A stretch of DNA of 64,000 nt from Methylobacterium sp. Leaf125. GTDB taxonomy: Bacteria; Pseudomonadota; Alphaproteobacteria; Rhizobiales; Beijerinckiaceae. The position numbers were made by a program, and so were the translations under genes. The stretch is taken from positions 1,122,897-1,186,896 of the forward strand of contig NZ_LMNU01000001.1 of NCBI RefSeq assembly GCF_001423085.1. The letters run 5' to 3'. The first letter of the stretch is position 1. Each line of letters begins with the position of its first letter. The notes beneath the pieces were generated by a model. It saw only the letters and a program-made list of their open reading frames with translations. It had not been told where the DNA came from and searched no databases. Shown in pieces: positions 1 to 7,740 of this stretch.

Positions 1-123
1 GTCGGCAACGTCGTCACCACCACCAGCCCGGGCGTCGTCCTGGTCAGCGGCGGCCGTCAGGTGCGCGACACCGAGTTCGCCGTCGTCCGCGCCGGCCTGA
101 ACTACAAGTTCGGCTCCTACTAG
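1..123 (+). CDS. Outer-membrane beta-barrel protein, C-terminal end (partial)
   Basis: Only the last 40 residues are in the window; the gene enters from the left edge. The reading frame ends in GLNYKFGSY followed by TAG. An alternating hydrophobic/polar final strand that closes with an aromatic residue is the usual C-terminal insertion signal of an outer-membrane beta-barrel recognised by the BAM complex. The preceding segment (VVLVSGGRQVRDTEFAVVRA) fits a penultimate strand and loop. I infer a porin or OmpA/Omp25-like barrel, as is common in Hyphomicrobiales, but too little is present to name the family. The end of the gene is duplicated immediately downstream. Confidence 0.6.
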   Translation, partial: VGNVVTTTSPGVVLVSGGRQVRDTEFAVVRAGLNYKFGSY

Positions 124-124
124 G

Positions 125-301
125 ATCCTGAACCTCGACCAGGGCAACCGCAACAACGGCGCCTTCGCGGTCAACAATGTCGGCAACGTCGTCACCACCA
201 CCAGCCCGGGCGTCGTCCTGGTCAGCGGCGGCCGTCAGGTGCGCGACACCGAGTTCGCCGTCGTCCGCGCCGGCCTGAACTACAAGTTCGGCTCCTACTA
301 G
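125..301 (+). pseudogene. Duplicated 3' end of the upstream beta-barrel gene, no start
   Basis: This stretch encodes the same C-terminal residues as the partial gene at the left edge, including VRAGLNYKFGSY and the TAG stop, preceded by about 18 more codons (NLDQGNRNNGAFAVNN). It has no start codon or ribosome binding site and follows the stop of the first copy directly. The 178-bp period is not a multiple of three, so it does not extend the upstream reading frame. It is best read as a non-translated remnant of a tandem duplication, or as an assembly artefact. Confidence 0.6.
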
Positions 302-506
302 GATCGACGGGACTTTTCGGTTCGGCCTGAGCGTCCCCAGCCCCGATCACCTGGCCGCTTTCGTCGCAACGCGCCTCGAGGAGACATCCTCGGGGCGCTT
401 TCGTTTCGAGGCACCGTCAGATCTCGCGGCGCGGACGGAGACCCGGAACCGTCCGGGTCGCGCCTGTTAGGGTTCCGCTAACCGCGACCGTCGCACGCTC
501 GGCGGC

Positions 507-716
507 ATGACCAAGCGCGCGATGAAGAAGACCGGCCGGCTGATCCTGTGGCTCTCCGCTCTCGGTGTGGGCGGGTTCGTCGGCGGGCGGCTCGTCGATG
601 CGAACCGGACGGGGCAGCCGATCGTCGCGGCGTCAGAACGCGTCGAGCCGGAAACGACCGGCTCGATCGACCAGAGGGCGATGCGCTGGTGCGGTGCTGC
701 GCCCTGGTGCCATTGA
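507..716 (+). CDS. Small single-pass membrane protein, hypothetical
   Basis: A 69-residue protein I do not recognise. It has a basic N-terminus (MTKRAMKKTGR), one hydrophobic segment at residues 12-29 rich in Leu, Gly and Val, and a polar tail with two cysteines near the end (RWCGAAPWCH). This suggests an inner-membrane anchor or uncleaved signal with a short periplasmic tail whose Cys pair could form a disulfide. It starts at the first ATG after an intergenic gap; there is no strong Shine-Dalgarno. Nothing nearby indicates function. It is supported by plausible codon use and topology rather than by homology. Confidence 0.5.
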   Translation: MTKRAMKKTGRLILWLSALGVGGFVGGRLVDANRTGQPIVAASERVEPETTGSIDQRAMRWCGAAPWCH

Positions 717-775
717 GGCCCCGCCGCCGCAGGGCGAAGGCGCGTTGCTGAAACGGCTCCTGGGCGCGCGGGTCG

Positions 776-961
776 CTACGAGCCCTTGTCGGCCTTCTCC
801 TTGGCGAGTCGAAGGGCCTTGAGCCGCGCCGTCTTGTCCTCGGTGGCCTGCTGGGTCGCGTCGTATTCGGCCCGGGCCTCACCCCCGGCGCGAGCCCGTT
901 CCAGATGTTTGGCGGCCTTCGTCTCGCGACGATCCTGGGCGCCGCTGTCATCGCGCGTCAT
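776..961 (-). CDS. Small charged protein, hypothetical
   Basis: A 61-residue protein rich in Ala, Lys, Arg, Glu and Asp with no hydrophobic segment, likely one or two soluble helices (KAAKHLERARAGGEAR, then KTARLKALRLAKEKADKGS). The start is chosen at the ATG at 961 because a strong Shine-Dalgarno, GAGGAGGAAC, lies about eight bases upstream; the frame is open further upstream but that part looks non-coding. Function unknown. It resembles small basic proteins often found in Methylobacterium genomes, but I cannot assign a family. Confidence 0.55.
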   Translation of the reverse strand: MTRDDSGAQDRRETKAAKHLERARAGGEARAEYDATQQATEDKTARLKALRLAKEKADKGS

Positions 962-1001
962 GAAATTGTTCCTCCTCGATCCCGACGGCGGGCTTTGCGG
1001 A

Positions 1002-1541
1002 TCAGCGCGCCTTCGGCTGACCGCTCGTGGTCCAGCCATGCGCCTGGATCGCCTTGGCCAGCTTGCCCTGCAACTCGGGCATCACGGACTGCATCCACTG
1101 CTGCGTGCCGGCCAATTGGGCCTGGGCGAGTTGCGGCTGCGCCGTGACCAGGCGCTTGCCGGCCGGCGTCGCGTAGAACGCCGCGATCGCCTGAAGGTCG
1201 TCCTTCCCGAGCGCCGCGGCAAAGCTGCGCGCCTGAATGTCGAGAAGCTCGTCGTAATGCGCCGAAAGGGTCGGCATCACGACCTCCTGCACGAGCGCCT
1301 GTGCCTGATCCTGCTGCTTGACCCCGATCTGCTGCATCATTCCGACCATGGGGGCCGCAATCGCGTTCAGGAGGGCGTTTCGATCGCCCTGCATCTGCAT
1401 GACCACCTCGCGGGCCGCCTTCAGGGTGGTCGGGTCGGAGACCGGGGCCGGTGTTGCGGGGGAGGGCGCAGGTTGTGCCATCGCTGCGCAAGGCAGGGCG
1501 AGACCGAGGCAGAGGCTGGCGAGCAGTCGAGAGTGGCGCAT
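1002..1541 (-). CDS. DUF2059-type periplasmic protein
   Basis: About 179 residues. It starts with a clear Sec signal peptide (MRHSRLLASLCLGLAL..., cleavage likely after AAMA), then a Pro/Ala-rich linker and a helical domain. The domain carries the features of the DUF2059 family: a repeated pattern of Phe/Tyr, Tyr-Ala-Thr-Pro-Ala-Gly-Lys (FYATPAGKRL) and a C-terminal helix ending LAKAIQAHGW. Members are secreted or periplasmic and of unknown function. The ATG at 1541 is chosen because it puts the signal peptide at the N-terminus; an ATG seven codons upstream is possible. It lies 40 bp upstream of the small charged protein gene on the same strand and may be co-transcribed with it. Confidence 0.8.
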   Translation of the reverse strand: MRHSRLLASLCLGLALPCAAMAQPAPSPATPAPVSDPTTLKAAREVVMQMQGDRNALLNAIAAPMVGMMQQIGVKQQDQAQALVQEVVMPTLSAHYDELLDIQARSFAAALGKDDLQAIAAFYATPAGKRLVTAQPQLAQAQLAGTQQWMQSVMPELQGKLAKAIQAHGWTTSGQPKAR

Positions 1542-1613
1542 GGCTGTTCCGATCACGGGCATCGCGCAATTCAAAGCTGCGCGGCGGGTGTGCACTGCTC
1601 GTACACGTCCGTG

Positions 1614-1874
1614 TCAGATCTGTCCCGGCTGACAGCCGTAGGGTGGGACGGCGCGAGGAAATCGATCCCTGATGCGCTCGCAGCCCCAGGTCCGAAGCGA
1701 TGCGGGCAGGCGACGGTTCACCTCGATGCCCACCTCGTCGTAGGGCGTGGCGCCGGCCGTCACGTAAGCGTACCAGCGCCAGCCGATGGTCCCGAAGCCG
1801 GCGACGAGGATCCCGCAGGCCACCGTCAGGGCCAGGGCCAATCGCGACTGAGGGCGCTGCGCTTCACCTGCCAT
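1614..1874 (-). CDS. Small membrane-anchored hypothetical protein
   Basis: An 86-residue protein with one transmembrane segment at about residues 9-30 (LALALTVACGILVAGFGTIGW) followed by a short extracytoplasmic domain containing two cysteines (TWGCERIRDRF and PPYGCQPGQI). The start ATG at 1874 is preceded by CGGAG at a proper distance. I do not recognise a family. Two Cys and a Tyr/Arg-rich tail suggest a small disulfide-bonded periplasmic domain. Confidence 0.6.
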   Translation of the reverse strand: MAGEAQRPQSRLALALTVACGILVAGFGTIGWRWYAYVTAGATPYDEVGIEVNRRLPASLRTWGCERIRDRFPRAVPPYGCQPGQI

Positions 1875-2180
1875 GCCAAACTCCGATTGCTGGATTGAAC
1901 CCTCCCTAGCCTGACGGATGCACAGAAGTCGACGCCGCGGCGCACGGGCCGCGGTGGGGTGCTGACGGCCGCACGACGGGCCAGCGCCGCTGCCATGTCC
2001 GGCGAACGCACCCGCCGATCGTGCTGGACCGCACATCCGCGCCCCGAATTTGGGGCCACCACACGGGTGGTCGCCGTCTTGCCCCCCTTCGGCGACCACG
2101 ACGAACGGCGCAGCGGCTTCCAGGCCCTGCGCCGTTTGCATGGTCGAGGAAACGATCGGGCGACGGCCGGGTGCCGGCGT
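1875..2180. other. Gene-poor interval between small membrane protein and BLUF gene
   Basis: About 300 bp with no convincing gene on either strand. It must hold the terminator of the BLUF gene and the promoter of the downstream small membrane protein gene, but no clear hairpin or sigma-70 motif was picked out by eye. Confidence 0.4.
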
Positions 2181-2633
2181 CTAGCTGGCGAGACGCTGCG
2201 CCTGACGCTTGGCGGCATCGAAGGCCTGGAGATCCAGGGCGAGGTTGATGATCTGGCTGCTCTTCAGGCGTGTGGGCTCGATGGCGCTGCCGATGCCGTG
2301 CTGCAGGTAGACCTCTTCCACCTCGGGCGTCCGCATGGCGCCGCCCATGGTCCAGTTGGGGAAGGAGCGGCTCGGACTGTTGCGCGCATCCATGATGGTC
2401 GCCGTCGTATGGCGTGGATCACGGGCGATACGGGTGTAGGTCGCGCTCACCTGCGCCTGCTCGCCCTCCAGGATCTGGATGAACCAGGTCTTGTCGAAGA
2501 TCAGGAACCCGGTGATCCCGTCCCGGCTGTTGTTGCGCTGTGAGGCGGCGACGATCTCCCGCAAATTCGTGAGCATCGCCCGGTCGTTGCCGAGGACGAC
2601 GTTGCGGCTGTAATAAACAAGCTGGTGGATCAT
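2181..2633 (-). CDS. BLUF-domain blue-light sensor
   Basis: A 150-residue short BLUF protein, the size of PixD/BlrB-type stand-alone sensors. The flavin-binding domain covers residues 1-95. Key residues of the photocycle are visible: Tyr7 in QLVYYS, Asn34 in the RNNSRDGITGF segment, Gln53 in FIQILEGE, and the Trp95/Met97 pair in SFPNWTMG. The C-terminal 50 residues form the usual capping helices (IINLALDLQAFDAAKRQ). No output domain is attached, so signalling must go through a protein partner. It binds FAD non-covalently and senses blue light in the cytoplasm. It stands alone, not in an operon. Confidence 0.93.
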   Translation of the reverse strand: MIHQLVYYSRNVVLGNDRAMLTNLREIVAASQRNNSRDGITGFLIFDKTWFIQILEGEQAQVSATYTRIARDPRHTTATIMDARNSPSRSFPNWTMGGAMRTPEVEEVYLQHGIGSAIEPTRLKSSQIINLALDLQAFDAAKRQAQRLAS

Positions 2634-2801
2634 CGCAGGTTTTCGCTTCTGCCATCAGGCGTTGCGTGAGTAGATCTTCGTCACTCACGACCAGATGGCT
2701 CGATAACGCGGCCAAGCGCAGATCGTTTTTGGTGCGATCTGCTTGTTTGTTGGCTCAGTTAATCAAACGAAAAGCCGCGACGCTTCATATCGTCCGGTGC
2801 C

Positions 2802-3458
2802 TTATTCCGATGGGTCTTTCCGGCCCCCCGTCGCCACGATCCGCATCATCGCGTCCGGCAAGGGACGCTGAAGCTCCAGCGCGATCTCGGTGGGAGCTGC
2901 GAGCCAGGTGCTCCACTCCTCCGGCGTCGTCAGCAAGACCGGCATGGCCTTCGGGTGGACCGGGCCGACGACGCCGTTAGCCTCGCAGGTCAGGAACGAG
3001 AACAGCCGGTGGTCCTCCTCCGCACGATCCGGATTCTCGGCCTTGGTGCCGCGCACGCCCGTCCAGGGACGCCAGATCCCCGCGAAGGCAAACAACGGCC
3101 GGTCCTCATCAAGCGCAAACCAGGTCGGCGTCTTCTTCGGCTTGGTGTCGGCATACTCGCTGAACGAAGAGACCGGCACGAGGCAGCGGTATTCCGGCTT
3201 CAGCCAGGGCCGCCAGTGCGGGCTCTTCACGTTGCGCACGTTGGTGACCGGGTGCTCGCCGAACTGCTTCGGGCCCGGGATGCCCCAGCGGAACATCTCC
3301 AGGACACGCGTGCCGTCCTGGGCCACGCGGACGATCGGGGCGCGCTGGTCGGGGAAGATACCCGGCAGCGGCGGCAGGTTGCCGGCGCGATCCACCGAGA
3401 CGTCGAAGGCGGCGCGGATCTCCGCCTGGGGCGTGACCAGGCTGTAGAGGTTGCACAT
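2802..3458 (-). CDS. SOS response-associated peptidase (SRAP, YedK/HMCES family)
   Basis: A 218-residue SRAP protein. This family crosslinks covalently to abasic sites in single-stranded DNA through Cys2 and protects them. The catalytic set is in place: Cys2 in MCNLYSL, Asn76 in the NVRN motif, Glu101 in SSFSEY, and His168 in GPVHPKAMPVLL, with spacing close to E. coli YedK. The Met1 must be removed to free Cys2. It is the last gene of a compact three-gene run: the upstream stop is 3 bp from this ATG. A LexA-like box lies in front of the run, which would fit SOS control. Confidence 0.93.
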   Translation of the reverse strand: MCNLYSLVTPQAEIRAAFDVSVDRAGNLPPLPGIFPDQRAPIVRVAQDGTRVLEMFRWGIPGPKQFGEHPVTNVRNVKSPHWRPWLKPEYRCLVPVSSFSEYADTKPKKTPTWFALDEDRPLFAFAGIWRPWTGVRGTKAENPDRAEEDHRLFSFLTCEANGVVGPVHPKAMPVLLTTPEEWSTWLAAPTEIALELQRPLPDAMMRIVATGGRKDPSE

Positions 3459-3461
3459 GAC

Positions 3462-3728
3462 TCAGGTCCTCGACGGCAGTCCTGCGGGTGTCGGGCCACC
3501 CGTCGTGTCGAGCTTGGCCCGGCAGGTCATGCCGTAGACATTGGGCGTCCGGCTTCCGACCTCGCGCTGGAACCGGCAGGTTTGCGTCAGAGCCAGGTAC
3601 ACGTCCAGCATCGAGGCATGCGGCCCGAAACGCTGGCGCAGCCGCTCGACGCCGTAGGACCCGCTCCGGCCACAGGGACGACACGCGACGACGATGCGTT
3701 CGCCCCGGACATCGCACAGGCGCTCCAT
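3462..3728 (-). CDS. Conserved-looking small protein encoded with SRAP, unknown function
   Basis: An 88-residue protein, start chosen at the ATG at 3728 because it forms the junction TGA-C-ATG with the preceding gene and has AGGG just upstream; a further ATG 14 codons upstream would overlap that gene. It begins MERLCDVRGERIVVACRPCGRSG, a CxxC pair followed by Gly/Ser, then a helical part (GVERLRQRFGPHASMLDVYLALTQTC) with another Cys. The Cys pattern (C5, C16, C19, C46) could bind a metal such as zinc, which is inference. Similar small zinc-ribbon-like proteins are common in Hyphomicrobiales. The operon context with SRAP suggests a DNA-damage link. Confidence 0.65.
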   Translation of the reverse strand: MERLCDVRGERIVVACRPCGRSGSYGVERLRQRFGPHASMLDVYLALTQTCRFQREVGSRTPNVYGMTCRAKLDTTGGPTPAGLPSRT

Positions 3729-3729
3729 G

Positions 3730-3939
3730 TCAGGTGCCCTGACCGGGAACGGCACCACGAACGTAGCCATAGGAGATCCGCCGCTCGGCCGTCGCCAGCT
3801 TCGTCTCCAGGCTCAGGATGTCCTCGATGGCCTGCAGCAGGGCTCGGCGTGCGTCACCACCCACCGCTTCCTCGTAGGCCAGGGCGATCAACTCGGCCTC
3901 GCTCATGGACGCGATCTCGGCGATCTGTGCTGCGGTCAT
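3730..3939 (-). CDS. Small helical hypothetical protein, first gene of SRAP operon
   Basis: About 69 residues, acidic N-terminal half (MTAAQIAEIASMSEAELIALAYEEAV) and a basic C-terminal half; predicted helical with no membrane segment. The ATG at 3939 is chosen because AGGGACAAGG lies directly upstream. Its TGA is separated by one base from the ATG of the next gene, so the pair is translationally coupled. No family recognised. As first gene after a LexA-like box and upstream of SRAP it may belong to the SOS regulon. Confidence 0.6.
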   Translation of the reverse strand: MTAAQIAEIASMSEAELIALAYEEAVGGDARRALLQAIEDILSLETKLATAERRISYGYVRGAVPGQGT

Positions 3940-3957
3940 CGGCCTTGTCCCTATCCA

Positions 3958-3972
3958 GTACAAAGCAGGAAC
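3958..3972 (-). promoter_or_regulatory. LexA-like box (GTTC-N7-GTAC) upstream of SRAP operon
   Basis: On the minus strand the sequence reads GTTC, seven bases, GTAC. The alphaproteobacterial LexA operator is GTTC-N7-GTTC, so this site has one mismatch in the second half. It ends about 18 bp before the ATG of the first gene of the operon, a position where a repressor would block transcription. Confidence 0.4.
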
Positions 3973-4082
3973 ATTCTCGCGGAGCCGGGGTCAAACTCTT
4001 TGTGGATGACCTGTGCAGAGCGGGGACAGGCCGTGGAATTCCCTTGCCAGGGGCAGCGTCACGCTGCGGTTCAAGAAACCTG

Positions 4083-4781
4083 TCAAGCGGGATCGCCGAG
4101 GAATCGTCGAATCCATCGGCCGACGCGCGCGCTGTCGTCGGGGGCATCGAGGGAAGCCAGGGCCCGGGTGCGGACGGTCTCGTCGAGGTCGCCTGGACGG
4201 TGGCCTGCGATCAAGGCACGGGCATAATCGGTCGTGAACTCCGGATGGAATTGGACGGAGAGGGCGTGCCGGTCGACATAGGCGAGGATGCCGTGGGGCG
4301 TGAAGGCGCTGCCCGCCAGGGTTCGGCTGCCCGGCGGCGCCGCGACCACCTGATCCTGGTGGATGGCCGGAACGGAGACCCGGGCCTGTCCATCCATCCA
4401 GTCGGCCGCCCGGTGGATGTCGTAGCTGTGCAGCCCGATCCCCCAGCCTTTCGGTGATTTCTCGACCCGTCCGCCGAAGGCCGCTGCCATGACCTGATGC
4501 CCGAAGCAGAGTCCGACGAGCGGCTTTGTTGGATCGAGATCGCGCAGGTAGGCGATCAGTGTTCCGATCCAGGGCGAGGGATCGTAGGCGCCGGCCGGCG
4601 AACCCGTCACGAGGGTGGCGTCGAAGGCGTCGGGATCGACGGGCCAGTCGTCCTGGTTCACCCGGAACACCGAGACGTCGTGGCCGGGGCACAGCCTTTC
4701 GGCCGTCATCCGCCCGTAGCCCGGATATCGGCCGGCGAGCCGGTCGGGGGGTGTGCCGGCTTCAAGAATCGCGATCTTCAT
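4083..4781 (-). CDS. Class I glutamine amidotransferase-like protein
   Basis: A 232-residue single-domain GATase-1 of the stand-alone GMP-synthase-like type. The nucleophile elbow is GLCFGHQ with Cys92; the other triad residues are His179 and Glu181 in QFHPEF. Such proteins hydrolyse glutamine, or a gamma-glutamyl substrate, and pass ammonia to a partner or act as gamma-glutamyl hydrolases. The start at MKIAILEAG is chosen because the family begins with this beta strand; the open frame upstream looks random. No synthetase partner is adjacent, so the substrate cannot be deduced. Confidence 0.88.
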   Translation of the reverse strand: MKIAILEAGTPPDRLAGRYPGYGRMTAERLCPGHDVSVFRVNQDDWPVDPDAFDATLVTGSPAGAYDPSPWIGTLIAYLRDLDPTKPLVGLCFGHQVMAAAFGGRVEKSPKGWGIGLHSYDIHRAADWMDGQARVSVPAIHQDQVVAAPPGSRTLAGSAFTPHGILAYVDRHALSVQFHPEFTTDYARALIAGHRPGDLDETVRTRALASLDAPDDSARVGRWIRRFLGDPA

Positions 4782-4918
4782 GGATGGGAGTTGGAGAGCC
4801 GGCAGGGAACTCCTGATACCAGAGCCCCGCACGCTCGGCCCAGCATTTCCCGCGCGACCCACGTCCGCGGTGATTCGCGTTTCGGCCACCGGACGGCGGG
4901 CGAAGGTGCTTGCGTCTT

Positions 4919-4984
4919 GCGGAACAACCTGTCGGACAAGCGGTCCGACGCGCGGAATAACCTGTCGGACAGGCGGTCCGACGC
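4919..4984. repeat. Two tandem 33-bp units, each an inverted repeat
   Basis: Units at 4919-4951 and 4952-4984 differ at two positions. Each contains GTCGGA, a 7-base loop and TCCGAC (4931-4949 and 4964-4982), so each can form a 6-bp hairpin or serve as a protein-binding dyad. They sit in the 367-bp region between the divergent amidotransferase and HWE-kinase genes, which otherwise holds no gene. Confidence 0.8.
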
Positions 4985-5148
4985 AGGTGCCGGTTTCGCA
5001 CGCGCCTACGTTGTGCGACAGTCCCGGCCTGTGCCCAGGTGGACCTCACCCATCGGTGCGATTAAGCGGTGCCATCGTGCCAACAAGGGCTAAGTGACTT
5101 CACGCGAAACGGAGGATACAACGGCTGACCGCCGGGAACGTTCCCTTC

Positions 5149-6801
5149 ATGAGCTATCATCTCGATCAGGGTATCAGACCGGATACATCCGATCCGCAGC
5201 GGCTTGCTGAGCTTGCCGCGCTCGACATCCTCGACACGGCTCCGGAGCAGGCGTTCGATGACGTCGTTCAACTCGCCCGGCTGCTGTGCGGATCGCCCGT
5301 CGCCCTGATCAGCCTGGTCGACAGCGACCGGCAATGGTTCAAGGCGCGCGTCGGCTTTCCGCGATGCGAGACGGATCTGAATTCCTCCGTCTGCGTCTAC
5401 GCCCTGAGCGAGCCCGACCTCCTCGTGATCCCCGACCTGATGGCGGATCCCCGCACCTGTCGGAATCCCCTCGTCACGGGAGACCCGCATATCCGCTTCT
5501 ACGCCGGCGCCCCGCTGCGGATGCCCAGCGGCCGCGTGCTCGGCAGCCTGTGCGTGCTCGACCACCAGCCGCGCCCGGGTGGCCTGACGGAGGATCAGGC
5601 GGACGGTCTCCGGCGCCTGGCGCGTCAGGTGACGACCCTGATCAACGAGCGTCGGCAGATCGCCCTGGTGAAGGTCGAGGAGATCTATGCCCGCGCGGCC
5701 TCGCTCCGGCGCGCCGCGCTGATCGAACTCGGCGACTTCCTGCGGAACGAGGCCTCGATTCCGGCGATGACGCACCGGGCGGCGGAGATCGTCGGCCGAA
5801 CCCTGGACGCCAGCCGCACCGGATACGGCGAACTCGACGCGGCCGGCGAGCACATCACCATCCATCGCGATTGGACCACCGTCGGCTCGGACAGCCTCGT
5901 CGGGCGCCATCGGTTCATGGACCACGAGACCCTCGGTCCCTGCCTCTCGCGGGGGGAAACCCTCGTGGTCGACGCCGTGGCCGAGGATCCGCGCACCGTG
6001 GAGACGGCCGCGCTCCTCTCCCGGATCAATGTCGCCGCGATGCTCAACGTCCCGGTGCGAGAGCGGGGTCGCAGCGTCGGCCTGTTCTTCGTGCACAGCG
6101 CGGCACCGCGCCCGTGGCGGCACGAGGAGGTCGCCTTCGTCCGCAACGTCGCGGATCGCGTTCAGGTGGGCATCGCGCGCCTGCGGGCCGAGGAGCAACA
6201 GGCGGTGCTCAATCGCGAGATCAGCCATCGCATGAAGAACATGCTGGCCATGGTCCAGGCGATCGCCACCCAGACCCTGCGCAGCGCACCCGACCTCGAG
6301 ACCGCGCAGGACGTGCTGGCCGACCGCCTGATCGCGATGAGCAAGGCCCACGACCTGCTCCTCAGCGGGACCCGCGAGAGCGCCAGCATCGAGGCGATCA
6401 TCCGCGCGGCTCTCGAGATCCACGACGATGCCCGGTCGGAGCGGCTGCACCTGGCCGGTCCCTTCGTCCAGGTCGGCTCCCGGGCCGCCCTCTCCCTGGC
6501 CTTGATGGTCCACGAACTGGCGACGAACGCGGCCAAGTACGGGGCGCTGTCCCGATCCGAGGGGTCGGTCGCGGTGATCTGGACCATCGAGACCGAGGGA
6601 CCCGAACCGATGCTGTCCCTGTGCTGGACCGAGCGTGGCGGCCCCGCGGTGGTCACACCGACGCGCCGGGGCTTCGGAAGCCGCCTGATCGAGCGGGGCC
6701 TCGCCGGCGCCGTGGGCGGGGCGGTGCGCACCGTCTACGCGCCCACCGGCCTGGTCTGTACCCTGGCCGCACCCCTGCGCGGGATTGAAGCGGAGGAGTA
6801 A
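5149..6801 (+). CDS. GAF-GAF sensor histidine kinase, HWE family
   Basis: A 550-residue cytoplasmic sensor kinase. Residues about 20-170 form a first GAF domain (with LCGSPVALISLVD and GSLCVLD), residues about 185-345 a second GAF. The kinase module is of the HWE/HisKA_2 type: the phospho-accepting His360 lies in NREISHRMKN, Asn460 in HELATNAAKYGALS, and the signature W-x-E with GGP in CWTERGGP (493-498). The C-terminal ATP-lid region (GFGSRLIERGL) is typical. No membrane segment, so it senses a cytoplasmic ligand or redox state. The receiver gene 110 bp downstream is the likely phosphotransfer partner. Confidence 0.93.
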   Translation: MSYHLDQGIRPDTSDPQRLAELAALDILDTAPEQAFDDVVQLARLLCGSPVALISLVDSDRQWFKARVGFPRCETDLNSSVCVYALSEPDLLVIPDLMADPRTCRNPLVTGDPHIRFYAGAPLRMPSGRVLGSLCVLDHQPRPGGLTEDQADGLRRLARQVTTLINERRQIALVKVEEIYARAASLRRAALIELGDFLRNEASIPAMTHRAAEIVGRTLDASRTGYGELDAAGEHITIHRDWTTVGSDSLVGRHRFMDHETLGPCLSRGETLVVDAVAEDPRTVETAALLSRINVAAMLNVPVRERGRSVGLFFVHSAAPRPWRHEEVAFVRNVADRVQVGIARLRAEEQQAVLNREISHRMKNMLAMVQAIATQTLRSAPDLETAQDVLADRLIAMSKAHDLLLSGTRESASIEAIIRAALEIHDDARSERLHLAGPFVQVGSRAALSLALMVHELATNAAKYGALSRSEGSVAVIWTIETEGPEPMLSLCWTERGGPAVVTPTRRGFGSRLIERGLAGAVGGAVRTVYAPTGLVCTLAAPLRGIEAEE

Positions 6802-6913
6802 GGCGCGTAGGGTCCGCCGGCTTGGAGCGCTGGACGTGAGGGTCGCTTGGGGCAGGTGGCGGCAAAAGAGCCGCCAGGCCGGACCTTTTCTCGCCAGCGA
6901 AGCATTGAGGTTC

Positions 6914-7315
6914 ATGACCTACCCGACCTCCTCCAAAGGCTCTCACGCTCTCGTGGTGGAGGATGACGGCCTGATCCGCATGGATGCGGTCGATATTCTC
7001 GAGCGGGCCGGCTACGCGACCCTCGAGGCTCAGACCGCCGATCAGGCCCTGGACCTGCTGCGCCGCTGCCATCAGGATGTGTCCGTTCTGTTCACGGATG
7101 TGCGGATGCCCGGCACGCAGGACGGCTTCTCCCTGGCGCGGGAGACCGCGCGGACCTATCCCCACATCGCCATCCTGGTCTCGTCGGGCATCGCCCGCCC
7201 GGTCCTCGGCGACATGCCGGATCAGGCCCATTTCATCGAGAAGCCCTTCAGCGCCCGCATCGTCAAACGCCATCTGCAGCAGATGATCGACGAGAACGGG
7301 GTGAAGGTTCAGTAG
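6914..7315 (+). CDS. Single-domain response regulator (CheY-like)
   Basis: A 133-residue receiver without output domain. The acidic pocket is E16/D17/D18 in VVEDDG, phospho-acceptor Asp62 in FTDVRMPG, switch Ser90 in LVSSG and Lys110 in FIEKPF. The start ATG at 6914 follows GAGG at the right distance; the frame is open upstream into the kinase gene but that part is not receiver-like. Single-domain receivers paired with HWE kinases act as phosphate shuttles or sinks in Hyphomicrobiales, so it probably receives phosphate from the kinase encoded just upstream. Confidence 0.92.
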   Translation: MTYPTSSKGSHALVVEDDGLIRMDAVDILERAGYATLEAQTADQALDLLRRCHQDVSVLFTDVRMPGTQDGFSLARETARTYPHIAILVSSGIARPVLGDMPDQAHFIEKPFSARIVKRHLQQMIDENGVKVQ

Positions 7316-7489
7316 ATCGGGGATCGGATTCGCTTCCGGCTGCTTGTGGGGGCGTTCCCGCAGGTCCGGTGGAGCTCTCCGCCCCCGCTAGCCACCCTCG
7401 ATCCGCTGAACGCTCCGGCAGCGTGGCGACCCGCGACGACTCCCGGTCGGATTTCGAACTCGCAGCACCGATCGTGGAGCGGCCTGCCG

Positions 7490-7605
7490 GCCATCAAGGC
7501 CGGGGTCGCCAGCCCTTCCGCGGCGCGGATGGCGGGCGCCACCCGCACGAGAACGATCGCGAAGCGCACCGGATCGCAGACCACCAGACCCGCGCGGTGA
7601 TGTGG
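7490..7605 (-). pseudogene. Decayed 3' fragment of an ethanolamine-permease-like gene
   Basis: Read on the minus strand this piece encodes a segment (LVVCDPVRFAIVLV then AAEGLATP) that aligns without gaps to the last transmembrane helix of the intact permease at 9880-11301 (LVVYNPVIFAIFLV then AAKGLATP): 18 of 30 residues agree by my count, and the nucleotides align ungapped over about 80 bases. Upstream the similarity fades, apart from a possible RTPL/RAPL match. There is no start. It is a remnant of a second copy of that gene end. The rest of the 7316-7740 interval holds no gene. Confidence 0.6.
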
Positions 7606-7641
7606 TAGGGGCGTCCGGGTCGAATTCGAAGGCCGAGAGGC

Positions 7642-7663
7642 GTGGGGGTTCGAGGGCCCCCAC
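7642..7663 (-). terminator. GC hairpin downstream of the GT61-methyltransferase gene
   Basis: GTGGGGG and CCCCCAC form a perfect 7-bp stem with an 8-base loop about 80 bases after the stop of the leftward gene. No T-run follows, so an intrinsic terminator is only a weak suggestion. Confidence 0.25.
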
Positions 7664-7740
7664 CGCCACCGGTGCCGGCCGAGGCGCGCCCGATGACGGG
7701 ATCGCCGCAGAGGGTCCGCCAAGCCTTTCCGGATCGGGGG

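Larger units (their letters stand above)
1..305. repeat. 178-bp direct tandem repeat (second copy complete, first cut by window edge)
   Basis: Bases 1-127 are identical to bases 179-305 by eye. The complete unit runs 128-305 and begins right after the motif GGATC that also ends the second copy, so the duplication junction lies in or next to GGATC. Identity looks complete, meaning the duplication is recent or an assembly error. Confidence 0.85.

Noticed and set aside
7640..7665. GGTTCGA-like sequence resembling a tRNA T-arm
   Set aside because: No matching acceptor, D-arm or anticodon stem could be found around it; it is the loop of a simple GC hairpin.
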